From AP-15 sp963732095 (GTDB taxonomy: Bacteria > Pseudomonadota > Alphaproteobacteria > ATCC43930 > CGMCC-115725), in NCBI GenBank assembly GCA_963732095.1, contig CAVSZA010000069.1, positions 1 through 64,000 of the forward strand: 64,000 nt of DNA, written 5' to 3'. A program made the translations under genes and the position numbers. The notes under the pieces are model-generated. The model searched no databases and was not told the origin of the DNA. It saw only the letters and a list, made by a program, of their open reading frames with translations. The first letter of the stretch is position 1. Each line of letters starts with the position of its first letter. Positions 1 to 9,354 of this stretch are shown here, piece after piece.

Positions 1-8
1 CCCCGGCA

Positions 9-896
9 TCATCGACGTGCACGATATCTGAGACAACCCCCTCGACGAGCGGATGGCTCTGTGTGGCAACGGCTTGTCTCCTGCCGCTCGCGGGGGAGGG
101 TTAGGGAGGGTGCGGGGGGAAAGTCGGCGTGAGGGGCATCCGGGGGATCGAGGCTGGCCTTGAGATAGGACAGGATCGGGTAGAGCGCGGCGCAGAGCGC
201 GATCAGAAATCCGTAAGGGCCCTCGCGGTATCCTTTCCGGACGACGTAGCACTTCCAGAAGCGGGAGGCGATGCGGCGCAGATTCCGGCCGTAGCTGCCG
301 ATATCGCCGCTTTCCCGGAGATCCTGCGCGCGAGCGGTCGTGTAGCGGTCGAGGCGCTGCAGCATGTCGGAAACGTCGCGGTCGACATAATGGACGAGCC
401 GCGATGCGAGCGTCTCACCCTGCTCTCCCGACAACGAAACCATCGGGTGCACGCGCTGATCGCCCCATCGTTTGACGCCCTTGCGATAGAGCGCCGCATG
501 GGCCGACCTGCCGAAGGACGCACCCCACCCCCAGCGCACGCGCCGCGCCCCGATGTAATTGTCCACCGGAAGGAGGTGCCAGGCGGCGGACGAGTTTCGG
601 ATCACGCGCCGGATTTCGGCGGCGAGCTCTTGTGTCACCCTCTCGTCGGCGTCGATTTCGAGGATCCATTCACCGTTGCAGGCGTCGATCCCCGCGTGCC
701 GCCGCGGTCCCTCGCGCGGCCACGCGCCTTCGACGAGTCGCTCGGTGAAGCGCAGCGCGATCTCGCGCGAGCGGTCAGCGCAGCGGTCGAGAACAACGAC
801 GGTCTCGTCGGCAAAATCGAGGCAGGCGAGACAATCGGCGATCTGGCGTTCTTCGTCATGGACGACGACCAAGGCGGAAAGCCGCGGCTCGCTCAC
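9..896 (-). CDS. Glycosyltransferase family 2 (LPS core-type)
   Basis: A family 2 glycosyltransferase probably transfers a sugar to lipopolysaccharide core or another surface glycan at the inner face of the cytoplasmic membrane. It begins with the usual GT-A opening (SALVVVHDEERQ), then LDRCADRSREIA and the EIDADERV acidic motif that binds the nucleotide-sugar metal. This resembles the WaaE/KdtX type. The GTG at 896 is chosen because it overlaps the TGA of the upstream heptosyltransferase-like gene as GTGA, implying translational coupling; an ATG 27 bases upstream exists but lies inside that gene. The last ~45 residues are proline/arginine-rich and are encoded by a palindromic genomic repeat, so the natural C-terminus has probably been replaced. 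Confidence 0.85.
   Translation of the reverse strand: MSEPRLSALVVVHDEERQIADCLACLDFADETVVVLDRCADRSREIALRFTERLVEGAWPREGPRRHAGIDACNGEWILEIDADERVTQELAAEIRRVIRNSSAAWHLLPVDNYIGARRVRWGWGASFGRSAHAALYRKGVKRWGDQRVHPMVSLSGEQGETLASRLVHYVDRDVSDMLQRLDRYTTARAQDLRESGDIGSYGRNLRRIASRFWKCYVVRKGYREGPYGFLIALCAALYPILSYLKASLDPPDAPHADFPPAPSLTLPRERQETSRCHTEPSARRGGCLRYRARR
80..121. repeat. GC-rich palindromic repeat in the tail of the GT2 gene
   Basis: A run of C/G-rich half-palindromes (gctcgcgggggagggttag, then gggagggtgcgggg). It shares its core (accctccctaaccctcccc on the other strand) with the repeat at 49142-49240 and is related to those at 27541-27612 and 51026-51180. It is read through by the glycosyltransferase gene and codes its odd C-terminal tail. 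Confidence 0.65.
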
Positions 897-1852
897 GCGG
901 CAGCGCTTTCGACCGAATGCCACAGCCGGCGCGCTGCCACCTCGGCGGCATCGACGGACAGACCGTCCATCAAGGTGCCGGTGGTCCGGTGGTCAAAGCC
1001 CGGGCCGAACATCGCTTCGGGCGGGTCTGCCGAGCGGACCCACGCCGCGCGACGGCCCCACGGCGCATACTGAGCGACGGGGCTCGGGCCGAACAGCCCC
1101 AGCGTCGGCGTCCCTGAGGCCGCGGCGATGTGCATCAGCCCGGTATCGTTCCCGATGAACATTGCGCAACGCCGCAGCATCGCGGCGGCGGTCAACAGAT
1201 CGGTGCGGCCGACGAGGTCGATGTACCGCCCTGGAGGGAGCGCCGCCAGTAGGGGCTCGGCCAGCTCGCGCTCATGAACTGCGGCCAGCACTGCGACGCG
1301 ACTCCCGGGCAGCGGGCCGCCGGCTGCGGTCAGCCGCGAGGCGAGCTCGGCATAGCGCTCCGTCCGCCACTGCTTGGCGGGCCAATTCGCAGCCGGGCCG
1401 ATCGCCAGCACCGGGGCGCCCGGAGAGATCAAAGCGCCCGCCGCCCGCTCGTGGTGCGGCGCAGTCCAGAGGCGTGGGTTCGGTGGAGGATCGAGATCGA
1501 AAAGGCGCGCGAGCTGTCGAACGCGATGCTCGCGCGCATCCCCCTTTGCCATGACCTTGCGCTCTCCGGCCCGCAACATCCAGGCAAGCGCCGAGCCGCG
1601 CAAATCGACGACGAGATCCCAGCGCCGCGTCGCAACCGCGCCAAAAAAAGGCAGCCAATGCAGGGACCAGCGCTGCTTCTCCAAGACGACAATCCGCTCG
1701 AGCCCAGGCACGGCTTCGAACAGCGGAGCTGCGATCGGCCCCGCCGCAACCGTCAGCCGCGCGTGCGGGTGCCGCTCGATCAGGTAGTTCAGGAGACCGG
1801 TCGACAGCACGGCATCGCCGATGCGCGTCGCGGTGACAAACAGGATGTGCAT
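893..1852 (-). CDS. Glycosyltransferase family 9 (heptosyltransferase-like)
   Basis: Likely adds heptose or a related sugar from an ADP-activated donor to the LPS inner core in the cytoplasm. At 319 residues it has the normal GT9 length. It starts MHILFVTATRIGDAVLSTGL, the family's N-terminal motif, and ends with the donor-site region FIGNDTGLMHIAAASGTPTLG followed by LFGPSP. The ATG at 1852 is chosen because it begins exactly at the conserved N-terminus; a longer frame to 2098 is non-homologous and overlaps the divergent ygfZ. It is the first gene of a two-gene unit with the family 2 glycosyltransferase (GTGA overlap). The exact sugar cannot be told from sequence. Confidence 0.88.
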   Translation of the reverse strand: MHILFVTATRIGDAVLSTGLLNYLIERHPHARLTVAAGPIAAPLFEAVPGLERIVVLEKQRWSLHWLPFFGAVATRRWDLVVDLRGSALAWMLRAGERKVMAKGDAREHRVRQLARLFDLDPPPNPRLWTAPHHERAAGALISPGAPVLAIGPAANWPAKQWRTERYAELASRLTAAGGPLPGSRVAVLAAVHERELAEPLLAALPPGRYIDLVGRTDLLTAAAMLRRCAMFIGNDTGLMHIAAASGTPTLGLFGPSPVAQYAPWGRRAAWVRSADPPEAMFGPGFDHRTTGTLMDGLSVDAAEVAARRLWHSVESAAA

Positions 1853-1930
1853 TGCGCCCGATCCAGCGGCCTTGTATCCCAGCCACCGCCGCTTGCCAAG
1901 AAAACCATCCGGGCCCAACTCTAGCGCACC

Positions 1931-2833
1931 ATGGCCGACGCCAGCTTTGTTTTGCTCGATGATCGCGGCATTCTCGCCGTCTCGGGGCCTGATCGCCGCC
2001 CGTTTCTGCAGGGGCTCGTCTCGAACGACGTCGACAAGGTCGGTCCGACGGCAGCCCGCTATGCGGCGCTTCTCACCGCTCAGGGCAAATACCTGCACGA
2101 TTTCATCATGGTCGAAGCGGGCGAATCGATCTTGCTCGACACGGAAATTTCCCGCCTCGGCGACCTGAAGCGGCGGTTGTCGATTTACCGGCTGCGCGCG
2201 AAAGCCTCGCTCGACGAAAGACCCGATCTCTGTGTAGCGGCAGTGTTTGGAGCGGACGCGCCGGCCGCCCTCGGTCTGTCGGGCGAGCCGGGGGCTGCCC
2301 GGGTTGTCGCTTCGGGCGTTGCTTTCGTCGACCCGCGGGTGGCCCCGATCGGCGCTCGCGCCATTCTGCCGCGCGACGGGGCACGGGCATTGCTCACCGA
2401 CGCCGGCCTTGTCGAGGCCGGGTTCGACAGCTACGACCGGCTGCGTCTGTCGCTCGGCATCCCGGACGGCAGCCGCGATCTGGTGCCGGAAAAATCGATC
2501 CTTCTCGAAGCGGGCTTCGACGAACTGAACGGCGTCGACTGGCAGAAGGGCTGCTATATCGGCCAGGAGTTGACCGCCCGCACGAAGTATCGCGGCCTGA
2601 TCAAGAAGCGCCTGATGCCGGTCCGCATCGAGGGACGGACCCCCTTGCCGGGAACGATCGTGACTGCGGACGGCCGCGAGGCCGGAGAAATGCGGTCGAG
2701 CCGCGACGGGCTCGGTCTGGCGCTGTTGCGGATCGAACCGGTGCGCGAGGGCAAGACGCTCGCAGCGGGGGAAGCGACGGTGGTCCCGGTCAGACCAGCC
2801 TGGATGCGGCTGGAAGACGAGGTCTCGCCTTAA
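1931..2833 (+). CDS. ygfZ: Folate-binding Fe-S cluster maintenance protein YgfZ
   Basis: A GcvT-fold, tetrahydrofolate-dependent protein that helps assemble or repair certain [4Fe-4S] enzymes in the cytoplasm. The hallmark YgfZ motif is KGCYIGQE at residues 206-213, with the conserved cysteine C208. The protein is 300 residues, close to alphaproteobacterial family members. It begins at ATG 1931 and is divergent from the GT9 gene with 78 bases between starts, so both promoters must lie in that short gap. No operon partner lies downstream; the next gene converges from the minus strand six bases after its stop. Confidence 0.92.
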   Translation: MADASFVLLDDRGILAVSGPDRRPFLQGLVSNDVDKVGPTAARYAALLTAQGKYLHDFIMVEAGESILLDTEISRLGDLKRRLSIYRLRAKASLDERPDLCVAAVFGADAPAALGLSGEPGAARVVASGVAFVDPRVAPIGARAILPRDGARALLTDAGLVEAGFDSYDRLRLSLGIPDGSRDLVPEKSILLEAGFDELNGVDWQKGCYIGQELTARTKYRGLIKKRLMPVRIEGRTPLPGTIVTADGREAGEMRSSRDGLGLALLRIEPVREGKTLAAGEATVVPVRPAWMRLEDEVSP

Positions 2834-2839
2834 AGGTAT

Positions 2840-4036
2840 TTAGAGGATCGCGTTGGACCACGGGCGCGAGCCCGCACCGAGCCGCTCGAGAGTGTCCTCG
2901 ACGACGGTCAAGTCGGAGTTGAAGCGGCTCAGCTGAGCGATCATCGCTTTCCGCAGTGGTTCCGTGTCTGCCGGCAGCGTTTCTTTATCGGCCCAAAATC
3001 TCTTTGTCTTGTCAAAATAGCCGATTGTGTCGAGGAATGCGGCGGCGAAATAATACGAGTCTGGTATCATGTCGCCTTTGTCAGGATTTATTATCTCCCC
3101 CGTGTCTCTCACCGAGTTTGAAAGGCACCAGTCAAGCATTTTTGCGATCTCTCGGCTCCCCTGCCGCCGCTGGTCGGGGCGCAAATGGGGCCAGCCGCGA
3201 AAAAAGATCTCTACCACGTCATAGTTATTGTGATCCGTCATCTTTGAATTTTGGAGCCAACCTTGAGGATACTGTTGGTCCTTCATGCCAAGCAGTGTAT
3301 CAGTCAGACGCTGCCACCAGCGGACCAGATGAGGAGCGTAGCGCACCATGTGAAATGTCAGACTAAGGTCTGTCGTCCGCACTTGATTGCCATGGTTGTC
3401 GATGATGTAGGTCATACCGAAAAAGCCAGTTTCCGGGTCTTGCCAATCTTCGAGAAACCGTTCGAACACGGGTACGAAGCCGGGTCCGCTCAGGTAACCA
3501 GCTTGTCCGCCTTGCAACACCAGACGCGCAATCACCGATATCGCGAGATTGAGCTCTTTACGATTATCCACCCCGCAGCGCGTCACATCGGACCAGCACA
3601 AATCCTGCAAATAGCTCACCATGCGCCCCGGATCATCGATGCGATCGAGAAACGTCGGTTGCAAGCGCCACGGCCATTGCCTGGCCAGGAGTTGGTCCGT
3701 CGAGCGGTCGAGTTTCAAAAAGAAAACTCCGGTACCAGGCGCAAAACTGCCCCCGCTGTCCTGGGTCAGCCCATCGGGAGGGTCGCGGCAAACGAGCGCC
3801 TTCTTTAAGCGCTCGACTGCATGACATGCCGCCCTGTAATCGTTGGTGCAGTTGATGCGCCATTCCGCCTCGAAGAGGTGATCCCTCGCCCAGCTCGTGT
3901 CGCAGCCGGCAAATTCGCGCTCGGAAAGTGTTTCTTCGGCACCTTCCATTACATCATTGACCTGCTTCGAAAGCGCCTTCATTTCGGGGAAGGCCAAAAA
4001 CAGCGCTTTTTTGGGATCGTAGGGGAGATGGGTCAT
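2840..4036 (-). CDS. Unrecognised helical protein, possibly an alpha/alpha-toroid enzyme
   Basis: I do not recognise a family. The 398-residue protein has no signal peptide or membrane segment and is rich in W, D, H and Y. Short motifs recur with spacing like that of six-hairpin glycosidases or terpene-cyclase-like toroids: DTSWARDHLFEAEWRIN, WQDPETGFFGMTY, RTTDLSLTFHMV, MTDHNNYDVVEIF and DSYYFAAAFLDTIGYF. The start at 4036 (MTHLPYDPKK) has GGAGAG seven bases upstream; an upstream in-frame codon at 4084 lacks such a site. Base composition is visibly more AT-rich than the neighbours, consistent with acquisition. It converges on ygfZ and stands alone. A carbohydrate-active role is only a structural guess. 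Confidence 0.6.
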   Translation of the reverse strand: MTHLPYDPKKALFLAFPEMKALSKQVNDVMEGAEETLSEREFAGCDTSWARDHLFEAEWRINCTNDYRAACHAVERLKKALVCRDPPDGLTQDSGGSFAPGTGVFFLKLDRSTDQLLARQWPWRLQPTFLDRIDDPGRMVSYLQDLCWSDVTRCGVDNRKELNLAISVIARLVLQGGQAGYLSGPGFVPVFERFLEDWQDPETGFFGMTYIIDNHGNQVRTTDLSLTFHMVRYAPHLVRWWQRLTDTLLGMKDQQYPQGWLQNSKMTDHNNYDVVEIFFRGWPHLRPDQRRQGSREIAKMLDWCLSNSVRDTGEIINPDKGDMIPDSYYFAAAFLDTIGYFDKTKRFWADKETLPADTEPLRKAMIAQLSRFNSDLTVVEDTLERLGAGSRPWSNAIL

Positions 4037-4318
4037 CGTAACTCTCCGGGAAATGCTTCGAAGCAAGAGAACACCTGCTTTCATAACTACACAATCATAC
4101 CTGGCACGAGCGAAGGTGTGATTTTAATCACAGTGACTTTCAGAGCGAGCTAGAAACGGGCGCCGCTTTCTGGAGACTTTCTGCCGGAGCGGCCTGCTTC
4201 ACATACTGCTGTACGCGTTCGAGACCTTCGGGCGCTAACTAAGACCTCGAACACATTACGCGCCTTCGGCCAGGTCGAGCGCATGGTCAGTTCCCGCGCC
4301 GAACCGTCTGTTTACCAG

Positions 4319-4513
4319 GCGTAGGGCGGATGCAATCCGACTTCTTTGTGTACCGCCGCGCGGTTGATGGCGACACTCTCTAATTGGGCTCGCATCGCCG
4401 ACAAAAACCTTAAGCGCCTGCAATCGCTAAGGTGCGAATCATCCACCCCGTGTCCGCTAATAGACGGCGGCGGTCCGGCGACGCTAAGTCGGCGGATTGC
4501 ATCCGCCCTACGC
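4319..4513. repeat. 195-bp element with perfect 21-bp terminal inverted repeats
   Basis: The 21 bases at 4319-4339 (gcgtagggcggatgcaatcc plus g) recur as an exact reverse complement at 4493-4513. The interior has no convincing reading frame. The element lies in the 535-base gap between the unknown gene starting at 4036 and the toxin gene ending at 4572, and the rest of that gap shows nothing else I can support. The shape fits either a MITE-like non-autonomous element or a pair of dispersed genomic repeats in opposite orientation. I saw no clear target-site duplication. Confidence 0.7.
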
Positions 4514-4571
4514 TTGCTGCGCGCGGGAGAGAGGGATAGGACGGCTCGAGGGGCGGGCCCCGCTTGTCACA

Positions 4572-4997
4572 TCATGAGTGCGTCCATGGATTGATCAGGG
4601 TGAGGCCGCAGCCGCGGAAGCCGGCGGTGTCACGGGTGACCACGCTCGCACCGCGCACGCGGGCGATCGAGGCGATCATCAGATCAGCCGTCGCCGCCGG
4701 CCGGCCGGCGCTCCGGCGGTCCGCGAAAATCTCCGCGTAGACAACAGCCGCGTCGGTATCGAACGGCAGGATGCGGCCGGCAAAATCCTCGCGAAACGTC
4801 GCCAAAGCTGCGATCTCCAGCGCTTCCCGGCGGCGGCCCTCCGGCAGGATCGCAATTCCCGACAGGATTTCCGCCTGGCACACGGCCGCGGTGAACAATA
4901 CATCCAACGGGTATTGCGCCATCCACGTCGCCACCTCCGCCGCCGGCTGAGAGGCCATGACGGCGGAAAGGATGTTGGTGTCGAGGAGGAAGATCAA
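4572..4997 (-). CDS. PIN-domain toxin, FitB/VapC type
   Basis: A predicted metal-dependent RNase toxin of 141 residues. The PIN-domain acidic residues are all present with FitB spacing: D6 (LLDTN), E43 (QAEIL), D105 (ATADLMIA) and D123 (TRDTAGF). The start codon is TTG and overlaps the antitoxin stop as TTGA, so toxin translation should depend on antitoxin translation and be kept low. It follows the antitoxin gene in the same orientation. The target RNA cannot be inferred. All catalytic residues are intact, so the toxin should be active if expressed. Confidence 0.9.
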   Translation of the reverse strand: MIFLLDTNILSAVMASQPAAEVATWMAQYPLDVLFTAAVCQAEILSGIAILPEGRRREALEIAALATFREDFAGRILPFDTDAAVVYAEIFADRRSAGRPAATADLMIASIARVRGASVVTRDTAGFRGCGLTLINPWTHS

Positions 4998-5242
4998 TCG
5001 AAGCGCGGGGGATGGGGGGCCTGCTCGCGCGGCGGCAGGTCGAAGTCGACACCACCGAGCGGCGCGAAGCGCGCGCGAATGCGCTGATAGAGATTTGCCG
5101 CCTTGGGACGCTCCGGCTCCTTGAGGGTGTCCTGAAGAATCCGCCGTACTTCGGCTTCCATCGAATGCCCATGCAGGGCAGCGCGCACGCGCAAGCGTTC
5201 CTTAAGCGCGGCATCGAGATTGCGTATGGTCAGCGTTGGCAT
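4994..5242 (-). CDS. Ribbon-helix-helix antitoxin, FitA type
   Basis: The 82-residue partner of the PIN toxin. The N-terminus (MPTLTIRNLDAALKERLRVR) is a typical ribbon-helix-helix DNA-binding arm and helix, followed by AALHGHSMEAEVRRIL, the FitA-like second helix. The proline-rich C-terminal part is the region expected to wrap the toxin. It starts at ATG 5242 and is first in the two-gene unit, as expected for an autorepressing antitoxin. The operator should lie just upstream, 5243-5300, but I could not pick out a clear palindrome. Confidence 0.88.
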   Translation of the reverse strand: MPTLTIRNLDAALKERLRVRAALHGHSMEAEVRRILQDTLKEPERPKAANLYQRIRARFAPLGGVDFDLPPREQAPHPPRFD

Positions 5243-5660
5243 CGAGAACTCGTGCTGTTTGCAAGCCTTACATCGTACTCAATGACAGCGATGAATGCAA
5301 TGATTGCCGGGATAGCGCCAGACTTTCGAGTTGGCAATGGCGCAACACCCATATCCCAAAAATGGCCGCAATGGCCGGGTATCGTGCGAGCAAACCGCTG
5401 GAGCGGTCGGGCGGGACCGTACGAATGGGCGGGTCGATGACTGCAACCTGCAGGGGAGTTTGGCTGTAAACTTGCTGCAGATACAGCCATGGGCAGCCGC
5501 TGATACAATCATTGATTGCAGCGGGATGGCGGCCAAGGCCGGGCTTCTATGTGACTTGACCCGGGGTCGGCCCTTGCCCGGCTGGACAGCCGGCGACCGG
5601 CGCTTTTACATTCGCCGATCGCTGCCCACATTGGCGTTAACCCCTGTGAGGAGATCCTTG
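5243..5660. promoter_or_regulatory. Intergenic region upstream of phaA
   Basis: A 418-base gap between the divergent antitoxin and phaA genes with no credible gene. It must hold promoters for both directions. Around 5446-5490 there are two CTGCAG palindromes about 30 bases apart, plus a further TGC-rich block to 5522. PhaR-type regulators of PHB genes are known to bind TGC-rich sites, so this is a weak candidate operator. The phaA ribosome site GAGGAG lies seven bases before the start at 5661. Confidence 0.35.
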
Positions 5661-6836
<1,176 letters not shown>

Positions 6837-6864
6837 GCTGAAGGCAAAATAAAGGGAGGAGCGC

Positions 6865-7587
6865 ATGGCTAGGGTAGCGGTGGTGACAGGCGGGACGCGC
6901 GGCATCGGCCGCGCGATCTCGGAGTCGCTCAAAAATGCCGGTTACAACGTCGCGGCGAATTACGGTGGAAACGATAGCGCCGCGCAGCAATTCAATCGGG
7001 AGACAGGCATCCCGGTCTTCAAATTCGATGTCGCCGATTTCAACGCCTGCGCCGAAGGCGTGAAGAAGATCGAAGGCGAGCTCGGCCCGATCGAGGTACT
7101 CGTCAACAATGCCGGGATCACCCGGGACTCGACGATGCACCGCATGAGCCATGAGCATTGGAATGCGGTGATCCAGACCAACCTCTCCTCGTGCTTCAAC
7201 ATGTCGAGGGCGGTCATCGACGGGATGCGGTCGCGCGGCTTTGGCCGTATCGTCAATATCGGTTCGATCAACGGGCAGGCGGGGCAATACGGTCAGGTCA
7301 ACTATGCCGCCGCGAAATCCGGCATCCACGGCTTTACCAAGGCGCTCGCACAAGAGGGTGCGGGGCGCGGCATCACCGTCAATGCCGTCGCTCCCGGCTA
7401 TGTCGACACTGAGATGGTGCGCGCGGTGCCGGCGGAAGTCCTCGAAAAGATCATCGCCCGCATCCCGGTCGGCCGGCTCGGCAAGGCCGAGGACATCGCG
7501 CGCACGGTCTTGTTCCTGGTCGACGACGACGCCGACTTCATCACCGGCTCGACCCTCTCGGTGAACGGCGGCCAGCACATGTATTGA
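6865..7587 (+). CDS. phaB: Acetoacetyl-CoA reductase (NADPH)
   Basis: Reduces acetoacetyl-CoA to (R)-3-hydroxybutyryl-CoA for PHB polymerisation. A 240-residue short-chain dehydrogenase with the cofactor motif TGGTRGIG (residues 8-15), NNAGITRD (81-88), and the catalytic triad S134, Y147 and K151 (NYAAAKSG). The sequence VAPGYVDTEMV is typical of PhaB. The ATG has a strong GGGAGGAG site upstream. It lies directly after phaA. The PHA synthase is not in this window. The next gene starts one base after its stop and is probably co-transcribed, though functionally unrelated. Confidence 0.95.
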   Translation: MARVAVVTGGTRGIGRAISESLKNAGYNVAANYGGNDSAAQQFNRETGIPVFKFDVADFNACAEGVKKIEGELGPIEVLVNNAGITRDSTMHRMSHEHWNAVIQTNLSSCFNMSRAVIDGMRSRGFGRIVNIGSINGQAGQYGQVNYAAAKSGIHGFTKALAQEGAGRGITVNAVAPGYVDTEMVRAVPAEVLEKIIARIPVGRLGKAEDIARTVLFLVDDDADFITGSTLSVNGGQHMY

Positions 7588-7588
7588 C

Positions 7589-8191
7589 GTGCCTTGCGGG
7601 ATCAGCCGCAGAGGATTGTTCTATCTGCCGGTATTTCTGACGGCGCCCCGCTTGTCCGCAGCAGCATCAATCGAAGCAGCAGCATCAATCGAAACAGAAA
7701 AGCTCGAATACCGCGACGGCCGTGTTTATTGGTCGCGAGGAAGTGCCGCTGCAGCGGTAGGGCGGGCGGGCGTCAAGGCCGACAAGCACGAGGGCGATGG
7801 CGCAACCCCGGCCGGGACCTACCCCCTAATGTCCATTCTTTACCGGCCGGACAGAGTTGCGCCGCCTCTGTCACTCCTGCCGGTCGAACCCTTGGCGCCG
7901 AGCGATGGCTGGGTCGACGAGCCCGCCGACGCCAACTACAACCGACCCGTTTCACTTCCCTATCCGGCCAGTGCCGAGCAGATGTGGCGGGAGGACGGCC
8001 TCTACGACGCGCTGGTCGTCATCGGCTACAACATGGAGCCGGTCGTTCCGGGGGCCGGGAGTGCGATTTTCCTCCACATAGCGACGCCGGATTTCGCTCC
8101 GACGGCGGGGTGTGTCGCCGTCAAGAGGGACGTCCTGCTCGGACTGCTGCCGCTGTTGAGTCCGGGCAGTCAGATCGCAATCACGAGCTGA
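7589..8191 (+). CDS. Tat-exported L,D-transpeptidase-like protein (YkuD fold)
   Basis: Predicted periplasmic L,D-transpeptidase or carboxypeptidase acting on peptidoglycan, 200 residues. The N-terminus SRRGLFYLPVFLTAP looks like a twin-arginine signal ending near RLSAAA. The catalytic region is H163 (FLHIATPDF) and C175 (PTAGCVAV), the short YkuD form close to COG3786. Translation starts at GTG 7589, one base after the phaB stop. Just after the signal there is an exact 18-bp tandem duplication (gcagcagcatcaatcgaa, 7658-7693) giving AASIEAAASIE. The 3' end overlaps the convergent oxidase gene by 11 bases. Confidence 0.8.
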   Translation: MPCGISRRGLFYLPVFLTAPRLSAAASIEAAASIETEKLEYRDGRVYWSRGSAAAAVGRAGVKADKHEGDGATPAGTYPLMSILYRPDRVAPPLSLLPVEPLAPSDGWVDEPADANYNRPVSLPYPASAEQMWREDGLYDALVVIGYNMEPVVPGAGSAIFLHIATPDFAPTAGCVAVKRDVLLGLLPLLSPGSQIAITS

Positions 8192-9269
8192 GGCGAGCCA
8201 GGCCGGCAAATGGCGGAAGCCGCGCCGGGTCGAAGGCCGAAAGGTCGACCGAGCGGGCAGCGCCATCGATAATCAGCTCGGCCATTGCCTCGCCGGTCGC
8301 CGGCGCGTTGAGAATGCCCCAGACGCTGTGCCCAGTGGCGATGTAGGCGCCTTCGACCCCAGCCACCGGGCCGATCAGCGGCAGGCCGTCCCGGGTGATC
8401 GGACGATAGCAGGCCTGCCGCGCCATGATCTTCGCAGTGGCGAGCACCGGCGACAATCCCCTGCACATCGCCTGCAGACGCTCGAGCGCACCCGGATCCG
8501 GGGTGACCCGGGCGGGGTCGATCGGCAGCGGGCTTTCGCTCGAGATTGCGCAAACATAGGTGGTGCCGTCGGCTCGCGGAAACACCTCGGGGGTTTGCAC
8601 CGCCCCGCTCGCCTCGCGACACTCGAGGAAGAGCGCCTCGGCCGGCACTTTCGTACCGGTCTCGAAGACGAGGCTATGCCCTTTCAGTCCGAAGACGGCG
8701 GGGATGGGCAGCCACACGGCGGCAAGGATCGACCAGGGACCCATCGCGATCACGACGGCGTCGCCGTCAAAAACCTTCCCGTCGATCTCGACACCCGCTA
8801 CTGCCCCGGCATCGTTGCGCCGCACGACACCGGTGACTCGTCCGCGGCGCAATTCGGCACCTTGCTCTTCCGCCGCCCGCATCATCGCTGCGGTGAATCT
8901 TTCGGGATGAACCTGGGCCGTGCTTGCCGTCGAACCCAGCTGATGGTTCACCGCCACGCGTGCCGACAGCCAGTCGACCTCATGGAATTTGCCGCGGTGG
9001 CCCAGCCCGGCAGAGCCACCATAAGTGGTGAGGCGGCGATAGCCCCAGTCGCCGGCGATCTCCTCCGCCAGCCGGGTGTGCAATGCAAAGCTGCGGCGCG
9101 CCAACGCTTCGAGCGGCGTGCCGTCACTCCAGTCGAGAGCGAGAAAGCCGCCTGCTTTGCCGGAGGCCGCACAAGCCAGCCCGGTTCGTTCGATGACGGT
9201 CGCGGCGACCCCGCGGCAGCTCAGGAAATAAGCGATGGAGGCGCCGATCACCCCGCCTCCGCAGATCAA
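8181..9269 (-). CDS. FAD-dependent oxidoreductase, DAO family
   Basis: A 362-residue glycine oxidase/D-amino-acid-oxidase-like flavoprotein. The FAD-binding motif CGGGVIGASIAYFLS lies at the extreme N-terminus and the C-terminal GHSVWGILNAPATGEAMAEL matches the second dinucleotide-contact motif of the family. The best start is TTG at 9269: an in-frame stop lies shortly upstream and there is no ATG, with AGGTGAG about 12 bases before. The substrate (an amine, amino acid or related compound) cannot be told. It is divergent from the CoA-transferase gene (85 bases apart) and converges on the transpeptidase gene. Confidence 0.78.
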   Translation of the reverse strand: MICGGGVIGASIAYFLSCRGVAATVIERTGLACAASGKAGGFLALDWSDGTPLEALARRSFALHTRLAEEIAGDWGYRRLTTYGGSAGLGHRGKFHEVDWLSARVAVNHQLGSTASTAQVHPERFTAAMMRAAEEQGAELRRGRVTGVVRRNDAGAVAGVEIDGKVFDGDAVVIAMGPWSILAAVWLPIPAVFGLKGHSLVFETGTKVPAEALFLECREASGAVQTPEVFPRADGTTYVCAISSESPLPIDPARVTPDPGALERLQAMCRGLSPVLATAKIMARQACYRPITRDGLPLIGPVAGVEGAYIATGHSVWGILNAPATGEAMAELIIDGAARSVDLSAFDPARLPPFAGLARLSS

Positions 9270-9354
9270 TACGCGCGTCGGCTCACCTCAAGACATTGCT
9301 CGGGCAACAAAATTCCAGCACAAAAGGCAATCCCCGACTGGCAGGAGCCGGAGC

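Noticed and set aside
129..1158. Long plus-strand frames opposite the two glycosyltransferase genes
   Set aside because: Arginine/proline-rich shadows of high-GC genes; no homology motif, and the minus-strand proteins carry full family motifs.
5440..5525. PhaR operator upstream of phaA
   Set aside because: Two CTGCAG words are suggestive but common in GC-rich DNA; kept only as a low-confidence note.
5331..5660. In-frame N-terminal extension of phaA by ~110 residues
   Set aside because: Not thiolase-like; the ATG at 5661 has a strong ribosome site and the conserved start.
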